Shown: one piece after another, positions 1-11,338 of the stretch
How the letters are laid out: each line of letters opens with the position of its first letter
Numbering within the stretch: the stretch's first letter is position 1
Assembly: GCA_030867875.1 (NCBI GenBank)
Contig: JAOWCC010000064.1
Location: 35,672,802 to 35,736,801 of the forward strand
Length of the DNA: 64,000 bases
Direction of reading: 5' to 3'
Origin: Actinernus sp. WN-2022
Taxonomy: Eukaryota > Cnidaria > Anthozoa > Actiniaria > Actinernidae
The notes under the pieces: generated by a model
What the model was told of the DNA's origin: nothing
Databases searched by the model: none
What the model saw: only the letters and a program-made list of their open reading frames with translations
Made by a program: the position numbers and the translations under genes

Positions 1-863
1 ATTCCGGAGAAAGGACCGAGACAGCGAGGCGAAGCGACTCGACAAATAATCCTTCAGCAGTCCACATTTTACTTTCTCTAGGTCTACAAGAGAACACTTG
101 TGGTTTAAAAGGACTACTACGTGAGTTTCCCGGGGATTTGCTGCACTAATGGACCGGCGGGCTTCGTTGGAAATACAAAGCATGCAACCACTTCTGGCAT
201 TAAGATCATTCGTATAATTATAATTTCACATGGCTAAGCTCCACTGAGGTGTTACGACTTATCTGTATCTGTATATGTTTTGCATTTTTATTAGCAGAGA
301 AAGCAATGCCTGTAACCTTTTTTTTCATCCTCCATTACGTCCAGAAAGTCTACGATCGCGGGTCAAAGTCCAATCTGCCGAGTTCAGCTGTTACTTCGCT
401 GTGAGTTTGACTCGAGTGCGAGTGCGAGTCGACATTTCATTTTACACTCAAAATATATCATTCGCAAGAAATGTAGAGATCTTCAAATACAGCTAAGCAA
501 TACTGGAAATATGAAAACAAGGTAGCAAGAGTATGTGTTTGCCTGTAGAGTTGTGAAAAGTCGCACTCGTAAACCTAATTAGAATCTAAAGACAGAACAA
601 CTGGCTTCCTGCCGAGTACTGTTAAAATCATATTCGAAGCATCCGGAGAAAATTCGTGGGCTCGATATGGTTTCTAATCTGGTAGAAATTATGAAATTCG
701 TTATCCAAAGTATATGGGTACTTCTTTTATGAAACTTATAAACAATCGAGAGCATTTTAGTTCGCCTAAAAGCTGGCCTTTAATTTATGCGGCCATTGAT
801 AAACAAACTAATCATAACATTGGCGCAAAGCACCATGGGCTCGGACACAGGGTCTTTAAGGTA
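1..863. other. No recognisable gene (left edge)
   Basis: I see no convincing coding exon, RNA gene or bounded mobile element. Short open frames here lack any family signature. Confidence 0.4.
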
Positions 864-1308
864 AGGTTTTGAGTACTTCTGGGAAGAAATTTTTGGCTTA
901 CAGAGAACATTCAATGTTCTAGGCTTGTTTGAAATGGTGAAAAATTGACCTTTCCCGACCCATGACCGCGTAAGGAAAAGCCTGGGTCGATTCTGGATCT
1001 TACGTCACCTCATTAATGCATTATTCTCCATGGCGTCTTTCTATCACAACAACATCGATATATAGAGAATTTATACAATCTGTGAGTTGTTAGTAAAGAA
1101 AACAGTTATTTTAGACAACATGCTAAACATTTATTCAACTTATTGCAAAGTCGAATGAATTAGATGACGTAGCTCCAGAATCGACCCAGGCTTTTACTTA
1201 CGCGGTCATGGGTCAGGAAAGGTCAAATTGTCACCATTTCAAACAAGCCTAGAACATTGAATATTCTCTGTAAGCCAAAAATTTCTTCGCAGAAGTACTC
1301 GAAACCTT
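864..1308. mobile_element. Palindromic MITE-like element, about 155-bp inverted arms
   Basis: The left arm (about 864-1020) is repeated in reverse complement at about 1148-1308 with scattered mismatches and small indels. Both arms contain GAGTACTTCTG, TTTTTGGCTTACAGAGAA and the GGTCGATTCTGGA block. The 127-bp spacer carries no ORF. The structure is that of a non-autonomous foldback element or MITE. No clear target duplication was identified, so the exact ends and superfamily are uncertain. Confidence 0.7.
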
Positions 1309-1558
1309 TCATAGATTCACAGGTATAAAAATCGCAAAAGGGGTTAGGTCACTTAGGTGCACTTTAAAGATTCTATATGTTCGCGTGAGTAGTTATGTAT
1401 CTCTCTCAGCCAATGTTGTTGTTCTATATCTTCTTTGTTTTATATTATTGATAGGTGCAGGGGTATTATTGATATTGTTGTCTTGATATAGCCAGATATT
1501 GCCGTAGCCGAGGCGAAATATTATTGCTTTTATCTTTTGCATGGGCCGAAACCATTGG

Positions 1559-1965
1559 CTTAGGCCATCCCAATAAAATGTTTCGACCCCCCCCCCCCCC
1601 CCCAACCCCCATACTCAGGTTAGCCTGATCGCCTTCTAGCTCTCTCGTGATGGTGGCCGGGATCGGTCGGGATGTCGAAAAATATATATAGGTGATCTGG
1701 AACCAAGTCGACTCGCGTAACAGTTTTCATGCATTCATGATCCTCGACTACTTTTCCTCTACTAGTTGTGGATTGACAATTTGTACGAGAAAGATAGCGT
1801 AGATAGCTCGGGAAAGAAGTGTAGTTTAAAAAAATATTCTTCAACAATTTTTTTTAACTTTTCCCCAAAAATGGATCGGTGTCAAGCTTTGAATTCTTTT
1901 ACTTTTCCCAAAAAATTGGGTCGGTTGGGCGATGGGAAACGAAACATTTTATTGGGATGGCCTTT
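1559..1965. mobile_element. Short TIR element with an internal C17 tract
   Basis: GGCCATCCCAATAAAATGTT at about 1562-1581 reappears in reverse complement at about 1943-1962, giving 24-bp terminal inverted repeats around about 360 bp. Just inside the left end is a run of 17 C (1587-1603). An internal stretch (about 1691-1885) is repeated divergently at 40918-41115. The right TIR directly abuts the 5' edge of the Penelope-like fragment. No target duplication was recognised. Confidence 0.55.
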
Positions 1966-1970
1966 CTATG

Positions 1971-3209
1971 AATATTTTTCATTTTAATAACAAACATTTT
2001 TTACAAACACACGGTACCGCCATGGGCACCAGAATGGCACCCTCTTATGCTAATCTCTTTCTAGCTAATTTTGAAGTTAACGCACTTTCTCACGCACCCC
2101 ACCAGCCCTACTGTTGGTGGAGATACATTGACGACATATTCATAATCTGGACCCACACGCTTGACCAACTTACAGAATTTGTCACTTATCTCAACGGCAT
2201 CCACGCCACCATTAAATTTACTTCCTCTCACTCTTCTTCTAACATTCCTTTTTTGGACGTGAATGTCGGCCTTCACAACGGTCACATCGCTACATATCTC
2301 TATACTAAACCTACTGATAAACATCAATATCTCTTGCACTCTTCATGCCATCCTAACCACACCAAACGCGCCATACCATTCAGCCTTGCTCTCAGACTTC
2401 GTCGCATCTGTTCTTCTAATGAAACTTTCATCTCACGCACTAATGAACTTAAATCGTATCTCAATAAACGAGGATATAACCGTAACTTTCTTAACAAAGA
2501 AATAGATCGTGTCAATAACATAACCCGCGCCGAAGCACTAGAGCCCAAACAAACTAACAACCAATCTAACCGAGTACCGCTCGTCATAACTTATAACCCT
2601 GCTTTACCTTCTTGTTCTCCTATCATGCACAAACATTTTAACATATTGTTGTCTTCTAATCGATGCAAAAATGTGTTTACATCTGTACCTCTAGTCGCTT
2701 ATCGACGTAATAATAACCTTCGTGATATTTTAGTCAGAGCTCAACTTACAACTAACAAACCTAATAACGATCCTCCCGGTTCTTTTCGTTGTGGCACTAA
2801 TTGTTTAACCTGTAAATACATTGACAATGGTCTAAATAATTACACTTTCCACTCTACTGGCGAATTAAGAGCTATTAAACACCACATTAACTGTAATTCC
2901 AAAAACCTAATTTACATGGTCCAATGTAAACGCTGTAACGTTCAATATATCGGAGAAACCAAACGCCGCCTTAAAGACCGCTTTAACGAACACCGCCGTA
3001 CAGTAGATAATCCTTCTAACACATCCAAGCCTACTACCGTTTCAGAACATTTTCTAACTAACAATCATTCACCTACTGATATGCAGCTAATTCCACTAGA
3101 ACTTGTTTTTTCTCAGCGAGACAGTATACGCAAAGCGCGAGAAGCGTATCTTATCGATAGAGGTCAAACTCTTGAACCTCTAGGTATGAATAAACGTGAT
3201 GAAACTTAA
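1971..3209 (+). pseudogene. Penelope-like RT (C-terminal half) with GIY-YIG endonuclease
   Basis: This is an uninterrupted frame of about 412 residues. The first part has the Penelope RT signature GTAMGTRMAPSYANLFLANF and the catalytic YIDDIFIIW box. The last part carries cysteines (CGTNCLTC, then C at the CNSK and CKRC positions) and the GIY-YIG core LIYMVQC...VQYIGETKRRLKDRFNEHR with its conserved R and E region. The N-terminal half of the RT (fingers and early palm motifs) is missing. The reading frame has run upstream into an unrelated TIR element, so the nominal first Met at 1932 is not the native start. In the family this protein copies its RNA at a nicked target. This copy cannot be autonomous. 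Confidence 0.85.
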
Positions 3210-3382
3210 CTCGTATTTCACAATCATCATCACGTCACTTATTATTTGTTTCATATTATATGTCACTCTCCACCTTCTTTTCATTGGTCTATATATGTTT
3301 TGTCATAAGATTGTGCAATTTATAATTCATGTATTATTTCGTAAAGGTTCTAGTTTATTAGATACATTGTAAGCCTCTTTCC

Positions 3383-3411
3383 CCGAAGAAGATCGGCCGT
3401 GCCGTTCGAAA
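3383..3411 (+). ncRNA. Degenerate hammerhead-ribozyme-like motif of the Penelope element
   Basis: CCGAAGA at 3383-3389 is one base from the hammerhead core CUGANGA. It is followed by a stem-II hairpin (GATCGGC, loop CGT, GCCGTTC; 6 of 7 pairs) and then GAAA at 3408-3411. Hammerhead motifs are known in Penelope-like elements, and this lies in the expected 3' region. The U-to-C change in the core and a poorly defined stem III suggest weak or no activity. Confidence 0.5.
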
Positions 3412-3499
3412 TTTTGGAAGAAACACTCTCTACCGTTGAATCAGCCTTTCCTTTCTTGTCTATTTATATATATATTGCTGATCAGATCCCTACACCCGA

Positions 3500-4119
3500 G
3501 GAGATCCGGTTTTTTATCATTTCGTCTGTGGTCCCTCCAATTTTCTTACTTAGATATATGCCTAGACTCGATAAGCGTTCTACAAAATTTTGTCGGTCTC
3601 CGAAGCAGGACTGAAGGCGGCGCTTTAGAAGATTGTCAGAGGTTGACAATATTTGGTAGGATTCGAAAAATGGTGTTCGCACTTGCAAAGAGACGACTGT
3701 TGACATATTTTTTGGCCGTAAAGTAAGTAAAGAAATACCTAGTGCGAACAGGGCCTTTAATTTTTGTGTTTTTATCTTTGTTTTCTTTATATGATTTATT
3801 GCTTTTTTTGGGTCGTTACCTCAGTCCAGATAATTGTGAAATCCACTTTTAGGCTTGGCTTAATATATATATTAAGGTTTTGTTACAGACCGGCTCACTA
3901 CTGAATTCGGGGACTAAGTTATATGACAAGCAATTAGCGGAATTCGTCGATAAAACTATGGTACTGATATTACTGCCTGTATCCAAAGATGAACGAGTCA
4001 TTAATCTAAAATTTCAGATCAGAAGGAGTAACGAGTTACATAAGATGTATGTTTTATTGATGTTTCAAATTGGCACAAGAACCAAGGCTGAAAGTGCCGA
4101 ATAACTTTTTCACATTTTC
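3500..4119. other. Intergenic, nothing recognised
   Basis: AT-rich sequence with no supported gene or bounded repeat. Confidence 0.35.
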
Positions 4120-4125
4120 CTTAAT

Positions 4126-4350
4126 GAGGGTCTAGATGGGCGTATACAAATGTCGGTTAAAATTTTGGCTGTTTGTCAGTTGTCAGTTAAGCGCCAATAA
4201 TACAATTTCAATACTAACATTGAGATCCATTCCAGCTTTGAAATTCAACAAAAAACTGAATGCTAGTTGTCAGTTAAAGCTCGGCTCTTTGTTAGTTGTC
4301 AGTTCAATTTTAAGGCGTCTTTCAGCTGTCAGTGACCCATTTACACCCTC
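4126..4350. mobile_element. MITE, GAGGGTCTGAATGGGG family, copy 1
   Basis: The divergent terminal inverted repeats are GAGGGTCTAGATGGG on the left and CCCATTTACACCCTC on the right. CTTAAT is duplicated on both sides (4120-4125 and 4351-4356), a 6-bp target duplication. The inside has repeated TGTCAGTTGTCAGTTA blocks in direct orientation near both ends. The related copies are at 44374-44829 and 55690-56001. Confidence 0.7.
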
Positions 4351-4356
4351 CTTAAT

Positions 4357-5050
4357 GATGTTAATCCTTATGTTACCACCTGTTGGCCCTTCTTAATATA
4401 TTGTGAATCAACTTCATACAGAAAAAGCGAGAAACGCCCCTTCACAGATGAACTCTTTAATTGCAAACTGTTCATCTTAGAGCCGTTCAGCAAAACACTT
4501 GGATCGTAGACTGTTTATCCAAGTTCAGTTATTGGCATTTTAGATGTATAAAAACATGAAAGCAAGGCTAGATCAAGGACTTTATTCATATATATGTAAT
4601 TTCAAACCATTGTCCTTTTATGCTACAACACTTATTATAAATTTATAAGGATAAGAGTAGCAAATTTTTACGAAAAGCGAAAGTTCTCCGAATACCTTCA
4701 GGTCTTATCACAATTAAACTGGCGACAACTTCCACATTTCGCAAGAGGGATATGTGCAAGATCGTTTCGAGGTATTCTAAGTTTAGATTAGTGGGAATAT
4801 GTCTCCAAAAACGTGTCCTAATTTTCTCGAATTTGAAAAAAGAATATTTCTCCTCCATGCATGTCTCGTGTACAGTTATAACGATTATATCTACATCATT
4901 GAACAATGAATAGTCTACTGTAGAACATGATCAGTTGCTTCATTGATGTTTTTACATCGCCCTTGGGCTCACTTCGGCTGTTCATGATTGCCTTTTCTCA
5001 TTGTATGACTAATTAGCATAATTTCATAGAGGTTTCAGCGGTCGACAGGT
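4357..5050. other. Intergenic, nothing recognised
   Basis: No gene or clear repeat boundary was found. The longest open frames have no family features. Confidence 0.35.
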
Positions 5051-5053
5051 TGT

Positions 5054-5250
5054 AGTATATACCACACCAGTGAATATCACTTTTCGCGCGCTCTGATTGG
5101 CTATTCAAACAGTGAATATGATTTCATATTCACCTCCGAGCAAAGCAGCGATCATCTCGCGCGAGTTTTTGTCTCAGATTTTGTCCATTTGATAAAAATA
5201 AAATAACAATTTGGTGCTGGCTATTCACCTGGAGAGTGGTATATACTAAA
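5054..5250. mobile_element. MITE with TAGTATATACCAC ends
   Basis: Inverted repeats resembling TAGTATATACCACACCAGTGAATA begin and end this about 200-bp element. It contains the phrases CGCTCTGATTGGC, CACCTCCGAGC and CAATTTGGTGCTGGCTATTC. All three recur in a related copy at 11339-11492 plus 12012-12040, which is split there by a 519-bp foldback element. This copy therefore serves as an uninterrupted reference for that insertion site. Confidence 0.65.
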
Positions 5251-5289
5251 ACAACTATTATTATTCACCTCTACTTCGGTGAATATTTA

Positions 5290-6455
5290 CTAATGTTTAA
5301 AAAGTTAGCAAGCACGATATATCAAATGTGTGCATGTCATCTCTGTAGCATTCGACAAAGTCTGATGCCCAAACTATATCAAGTCAAACATGGTCTGTTT
5401 TGTAGGCGCGGTCGTTGAACAGAGAACTGAATCAAATCAACTTGGCCATAATTTGTGCTGTCCAGTAAAATAACTGAGTGAATTCTGTTGGCTTGCTCAC
5501 TGTATTGGATTCTGCTTTTCGCTGTACATGCATACAGACTGACCAAAGATGACCTGGCTGAAGAGAAATCTAGGTCTGAGTTTTCTAGACACCCGTAATC
5601 GCCGAATCTTGTGTGAGTTGCGACACTGTGTACATCTTGGTTATACAAATATTCAACACTAACATATTCAGGCAGAGAGTTAATCTATAACGACATTTTG
5701 ATATACCAAGGAATTGAAAAATCAACACAGTACGAGGTGAGGGAAATTTAAAGTACTTAGTTCATTGCTGTGTTCCCTAATCGATTAATCTACACTGAAT
5801 TTCTGACGGGCCTGAAACAAGGCTGATCAAAGCCAGGACCCGGCTACCAACATTGACCATAAATTATTCTGCAGCTAACAGTGGGAGCCAACCTTGTTTT
5901 CACTTGAAAAAGGAACTGCATGGGGTGTATTTTATACACATGCATATATAGTTTATGTTCTACACTGGAATGTACTTAGTATTAATTGTGAATGCTAGGA
6001 ACTGGAATGTAGCTTATATACATGTGAATAGCCATAGCTAGCTAATAGGGTTGATTTGTGTTCTACACTGACTCCAATTATTGCTGTACACTGTATACCA
6101 CACAGCAAAATGTGCTATGAATGATCAAATGAATGCCATAACCATATAAAACACACATGTATACATATAGCCACATAAGCATTGCATCCAATGATTTAAC
6201 GTTACACAAAGATAATTACAGTTTTATACCCAGATGCATAATCCCTTGTATATTAACTTATAAGTCAAGACATCAACATTTTCACATTAGTTAAAAACAA
6301 GCATTATTTTTTATCAGGATTACTTACACCGTCAACATCATTGCAGCAATCTTTCAGCCTTTTGTGTTACCACAGTCCTTTCTCTTACAAAAAAACGATC
6401 GAACGCACTTTGATAATCTACGATTACTACATTGAAAAGTCTCTGGTCAAGGCTT
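5290..6455. other. Intergenic, nothing recognised
   Basis: AT-rich DNA with no supported gene, RNA or bounded repeat. Confidence 0.35.
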
Positions 6456-6462
6456 GTTGAAT

Positions 6463-9227
6463 TTCAAGTTATTCTATGCAGATAAAAGTTTACATAATCT
6501 TGAACAGACAATTAACAAACAGTTAAAACTTGTAAACACATGGCTGTGCTCAAACAAGCTCTCCTTAAGGTGGCCCGCGGCTATTTATTTTGGCAACGGG
6601 GATGTTTTTAAATTGCGTTTTTGAACAGCTAAACATTATCCGATTTCCGAGATTTTTTGAACTTTTAATAAAGAATCCTCGAATGTTATAAAAAGTACAA
6701 TTAGAAAGTGATTAACAGAGAATTGCTGAAGATATAAGCGATTTTCGAAAACGTTGTTTTTTAGGAAAGAGCGTATATTTCAAAACCCAAAAGATGGATT
6801 TGTTCCATTTTACTTTCAACGAGTGCCCAACCTCCAAGGTCTGTGACAGGCAAGTTTCAGGTTAATCGGCACCATACAAGTTTCTCAGCAAACGGCTGAT
6901 CAATTTTAACCTTAAATGTTATGCTCAGGCATCTGGTTCAACTGCCGGAGAAATATTACAGTAATAATTAAATCGTACATACCATATGGAAGTTCAATAC
7001 CACTTGAAACTTCTGTGTCAAAGTCAAGAAGATCGGAAAACTGCAACTAACGTTATGCGGCGAACGAAGTAAGATAAGTTATTGCTGAATATTTGCGAAA
7101 GTCGAGAAATTTGTATTCTTTCGGCATAAAAAAAATCACTAGTTTGTTTTTCTTAAGTTTCTAATATGACTTACAGTAGCATATTTTAAAGTACCTTACC
7201 GAGTTTCAGCGCGCTTTGACCATACGCTTTTGAGAAATAAAGGCTGTAAACTTCAGCTTGTGTGAGACTTCTAAAATCTAAATGCTTGGAAAACCCCTCA
7301 CGTTAGCTAATTTATTCAATGGGTTTGTTTTGAATTTCCGCACGGGTTCTGCCACTTGGGAATTGCGAGGCAAGGAATAATTAAAATTAATGTTGAAATT
7401 AAAATGAGGATTAATTTTGCAAGTTTGTAATAATAGTCCAGGCTGAGTAATGTTTTGGTGCCAAGGAGTATCAGAGCCGGTATCAAAAGCATAATACTGC
7501 TTTTTATTAAAAAAAATTCTCGACGGTACGGATCTTTTTTTACTTTTATTTTGAATAACTGTCCCTTATTTAAAACGAACACTATTTTAGCCAGGATTTG
7601 CGTGTTAGTTGTCACACTTTCATGGGTTACTGCACACAGTCGCATGAATTACAATGTAATCCTAATTTTAATTTCAACAATAATTTTAATTATTCCTTGC
7701 CTCGCGATTCCCAAGTGGCAGAACCCGTGCGGAAATTCAAAACAAACCCATTGAATAAATTAGCTAACATGAGGGGTTTTCCAAGCATTTAGATTTTAGA
7801 AGTCTCACACAAGCTGAAGTTTACAGCCTTTATTTCTCAAAAGCGTATGGTCAAAGCGCGCTGAAACTCGGTAAGGTACTTTAAAATATGCTACTGTAAG
7901 TCATATTAGAAACTTAAGAAAAACAAACTAGTGATTTTTTTTATGCCGAAAGAATACAAATTTCTCGACTTTCGCAAATATTCAGCAATAACCTATCTTA
8001 CTTCGTTCGCCGCATAACGTTAGTTGCAGTTTTCCGATCTTCTTGACTTTGGCACAGAAGTTTCAAGTGGTATTGAACTTCCATATGGTATGTACGATTT
8101 AATTATTACTGTAATATTTCTCCGGCATTTGAACCAGATGCCTGAGCATAACATTTTAAGGTTAAAATTGATCAGCCGTTTGCTGAGAAACTTGCATGGT
8201 GCCGATTAACCTGAAACTTGCCTGTCACAGACCTTGGAGGTTGGGCACTCGTTGAAAGTAAAATGGAACAAATCCATCTTTTGGGTTTTGAAATATACGC
8301 TCTTTCCTAAAAAACAACGTTTTCGAAAATCGCTTATATCTTCAGCAATTCTCTGTTAATCACTTTCTAATTGTACTTTTTATAACATTCGAGGATTCTT
8401 TATTAAAAGTTCAAAAAATCTCGGAAATCGGATAATGTTTAGCTGTTCAAAAACGCAATTTAAAAAGACCCCCGTTGCCAAAATAAATAGCCGCGGGCCA
8501 CCTTAAACATCACTAAAACAAATTTTGTTTTATTTCATCCTCACCAGAAAAAAAATTATTGCCCAGTTACTGGACCTAACCTTAAATAATAAACCCATTA
8601 AACAGGTTAAGTCAGTGAAATATCTAGGAGTACTCATTGATAGTAATCTAAGCTGGAAACCCTATGTAAATGAAATATGTAAAAAGGAAAACAGAAGCAT
8701 TGGCGTTCTTTCTAAATTACGTTATTATCTAAATTTATACATACTTACTAATCTGTATTATTCCCTTATATATCCTTACCTCACCTATGGTTTACTTGTC
8801 TGGGGGAATACATATCAGACTTCAACTCGTCCTTTATTTATTCTTCAGAAAAAAGCCCTTCGTATTATCACATTTTCTAAATATGATGCATATTCTACCC
8901 CTTTGTTCAAAAAATTGCAAATTTTAAAACTAAACGACTTAGTCCTCTCTCACACTGCTTTATTTATGTATCAATATCACGCAAATATCCTCCCAACTGT
9001 TTTTAGAGATTTCTTTAAACCTCTCTCTGCATGAAATCCATCATTATAACACTCGCCTAGCATCCACTTCTTCTTATTATCTTCCTGCTATTCGAACTAA
9101 TTATGGTCTATTTAATATTCGTTTTCAAGGTCCAAAAATATGGAATTCACTAGACAAAAACCTTAAATTCTTGACTAAATACAAATTCAAAAATTGTTTG
9201 AAAAAAGATCTTATAAGTAAATACTGA
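6463..9227 (+). pseudogene. LINE reverse transcriptase, C-terminal fragment, interrupted
   Basis: From 6463 the frame reads a typical post-YADD segment (FYADKSLHNLEQTINKQLK, then TWLCSNKLSL). It stops at the TTAA insertion site (6565-6568) and resumes at 8503. The next stretch has a one-base slip in an A-run near 8550. It then continues with the conserved VKYLGVLIDSNLSWKPYVNE block and, after another slip near 9030, the C-terminal block containing NTRLASTSSYYLPAIRTNYG and FQGPKIWNSL. It ends at TGA 9225-9227. Two frameshifts plus the insertion make it a clear pseudogene. Confidence 0.8.
6569..8502. mobile_element. 1.93-kb foldback transposon with TTAA target duplication
   Basis: The two arms, about 847 bp each (6569-7415 and 7657-8502), are near-perfect reverse complements starting GGTGGCCCGCGGCTATTTAT. 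The loop of about 240 bp has no transposase. TTAA flanks both ends (6565-6568 and 8503-8506). Removing the element and one TTAA restores the LINE frame exactly (..NKLSL/NITKT..). TTAA duplications are typical of the piggyBac and Kolobok superfamilies. With no transposase here I cannot choose between them. Open frames of about 100 codons inside the arms are by-products of the palindrome. Confidence 0.9.
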
Positions 9228-9551
9228 TAAAATATCTTTTCAATTCGCCTTTTCAATTTCAATTTAAAATATGTATTTTCAGCAGATTGTCTTTTATTCG
9301 TTGTCCCTGTTATGTTTACGTGTGTCCGTTTCTTGTATTTATTATATAACAAATTATGTACATTGTTTTCGTTCTGACCGCCATATCAAATTGCAATCTG
9401 AACTTTGTTCCGGTGGAGTCAGCTTAGTTTAGCTTTCTAGTTATTCTGAGCCTACCAGTACCAATTATTGAGCTTTTCATTTTTCCAGTAAACCTGTAAC
9501 TATTATTAATTCCAGTACGAAATAAAATTTGTTGTTGTTGTTGTTGTTGTT

Positions 9552-10078
9552 AGATCCAGTCCTCGTAACACCCGGCCAAGCTCGTCCCAGTCCTTTCGGT
9601 GATGAAAATCCAATATGGCGGCGATAAAGTTAGGCGATGCGGACGTGCGAAATTAAACTGAGAGCTTATACTTTACAAGTTGTCCCTTGTTCCTTTAATC
9701 CTGTATACTAATTTACTTGGGAATTGGTTGCTTAAGTTCAGTCTGTTAATATTTTGAAAACTACAATTAATTTATCCCTTTGCACGAATTCTTAGCAGAT
9801 AATCGGAAAGTTTCACGAAAGAAACATGTTTTAAATTTGCGATAGGAGCAATTGTTTCTAACAGAGGGGTAATCATTATCTGATAAAAGCCTAACTGGGA
9901 TTTGTTTTGTTGGTGGAGCCAAGGATTCAGTGCCTGCAACGTGGGAAGAAGGAAAGGATTTTTGAATTTTCAAAAAAGTGATCAACAAGATACAGAACTC
10001 ACTTCCTGTAATATGGTATAAAGAGGGCCTCAATATATCCTGTAAAAGTAGCGTCATTATTAGGCATAAATAGATTGT
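9552..10078. other. Intergenic, nothing recognised
   Basis: No gene or bounded repeat was recognised. Confidence 0.35.
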
Positions 10079-10590
10079 GCTCGGCAACTTTTGAGCAACT
10101 TTTAGCGTTTTGAGCAACTTTTTGTAGTGCGAGCAACCTAGAGCAACTTTTGCCTTCCTTGGCAACTTTTGAGCAACAAATCGGTGTAAAACTGATCCAA
10201 ACTATCAAAAAGGTCTTTATTTAGAAGGTTTTTATTAAAATTGGTCAAAACTAAGGATAGTTAATTGATAAATGATATACAAATAAAATAAAACTGGCTT
10301 TACGCGCGCCCACGCAAACTGGACAGCAGCTATCTATTTAATATCACCCGCGAATTATCCAGCGGTTATTCGCTCCATGGTCAATATCACATTAGAAAGT
10401 ACTACTATTGGTAGTTATGTTGAACTTTAAGATTATATTGAATTACACATCCAACATTCCATGTTTTAAGTTGTTATCTAGAATAAAATGGCTCGCCAAA
10501 GTGAGCAACTTTTTCAAATTTTGGTGGCAACTTTTTCAATTTTTGGCAACTTTTGAGCAACTTTTAGCCTTTTTTTGGAGCAACTTTGGC
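10079..10590. repeat. Two clusters of a GAGCAACTTTT minisatellite
   Basis: Around 10079-10177 there are seven imperfect copies of [GA/G]GCAACTTTT, and around 10502-10590 five more in the same orientation, separated by about 320 bp of other sequence. Units are 10-13 bp with variable linkers. This is irregular interspersed duplication, not a CRISPR: there are no constant-length spacers. Confidence 0.6.
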
Positions 10591-10650
10591 TGGATTTGCT
10601 AGCACAATCTATTCATGCCTAGTCATTATTAATGCAACGGCACCAACAAA

Positions 10651-10719
10651 ACCTGGATTGGACCGGATCGGATCGGTTGCGAACCGGATCGGATCGGCTC
10701 GGATCGGATCGGCTCGGAT
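10651..10719 (+). repeat. GGATC/GGCTC microsatellite-like tract
   Basis: The 5-bp unit GGATC is repeated about ten times with GGCTC and GGTTG variants and CCGGATC joints. Confidence 0.7.
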
Positions 10720-11338
10720 CACATTTACGTTGAATTATATTTTTCCCGCCACAACAATTACGACCCGTTTCGTTTATATATCACGTTTTATTTTTTTGCT
10801 TTGACAGCTAAGTATAAAATACATATGTTTATCTTTATATTTTGCCCTTTGACAGTCATTTCCTCCTGCATTTCCCCCGAATTTCAAGTGAAACCTTTCG
10901 TGGTGTGAGTCAGTAGTTCCGGCGTGTCGATTTCATTGACACAAAAATGCGACCTAAACATTTTTCGAAGGCTATGAAAGGGCTCCAAACAGCGTTGCAG
11001 ACCGAATTGACCAAAAATTCCCACATAAGCTAAGCCCCAAAACGCTGTCAATTCGAACAAAAAGCAATTTATTGTGTATTTTAAAGGTTAGCTATTGAAA
11101 TATTCAAAAGAGTGTTGAACTGTTGTGGTGACTACGAAAAAAACACCGACTTCTCATCGTCATGGACAATGACGCTGCCAGCAAATGTTGGAGGAAGAAA
11201 TTGATTAAATGAAAAATACTGAATGCAATTTCTAAGCACACTAAAGCTGCGAAGTTCGGTTTTTGTCGGAATAGATTGTTATGATCATGTTCTCCCGCGC
11301 CCATCTTTCACTAACGCACAGCATGTCTAGAAATATAA
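10720..11338. other. Intergenic, nothing recognised
   Basis: No supported gene or bounded repeat. Confidence 0.35.

Larger units (their letters stand above)
1966..3500 (+). mobile_element. 5'-truncated Penelope-like retroelement (GIY-YIG type)
   Basis: The segment holds the C-terminal half of a Penelope-type reverse transcriptase fused to a GIY-YIG endonuclease, followed by a non-coding 3' region with a hammerhead-like motif at 3383-3411. The 5' boundary falls next to the right TIR of the element at 1559-1965, and 5' truncation is usual for these elements. The 3' limit is not visible as a clean junction, so 3500 is approximate. Confidence 0.75.
6455..9551 (+). mobile_element. 5'-truncated non-LTR retrotransposon with (TTG)n tail, split by a foldback element
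   Basis: The C-terminal third of a LINE reverse-transcriptase ORF is readable before and after an inserted 1.93-kb palindrome (6569-8502). After the ORF comes a 3' untranslated region ending in AATAAAATTT and then (TTG)8 at about 9528-9551, a simple-repeat tail as seen in several LINE clades. The element starts abruptly in the RT region, which is ordinary 5' truncation. The clade cannot be fixed from this fragment. Confidence 0.75.

Noticed and set aside
7316..7754. Two mirrored ORFs of about 100 codons
   Set aside because: They lie in the arms of the TTAA foldback element and are reverse-complement images of each other.
9767..10208. ORFs of 69 and 132 codons
   Set aside because: They run partly through the GAGCAACTTTT repeat and have no recognisable domain or splice context.
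10079..10590. Repeated GAGCAACTTTT units as a CRISPR array
   Set aside because: Units are too short and spacers irregular, and the genome is animal.
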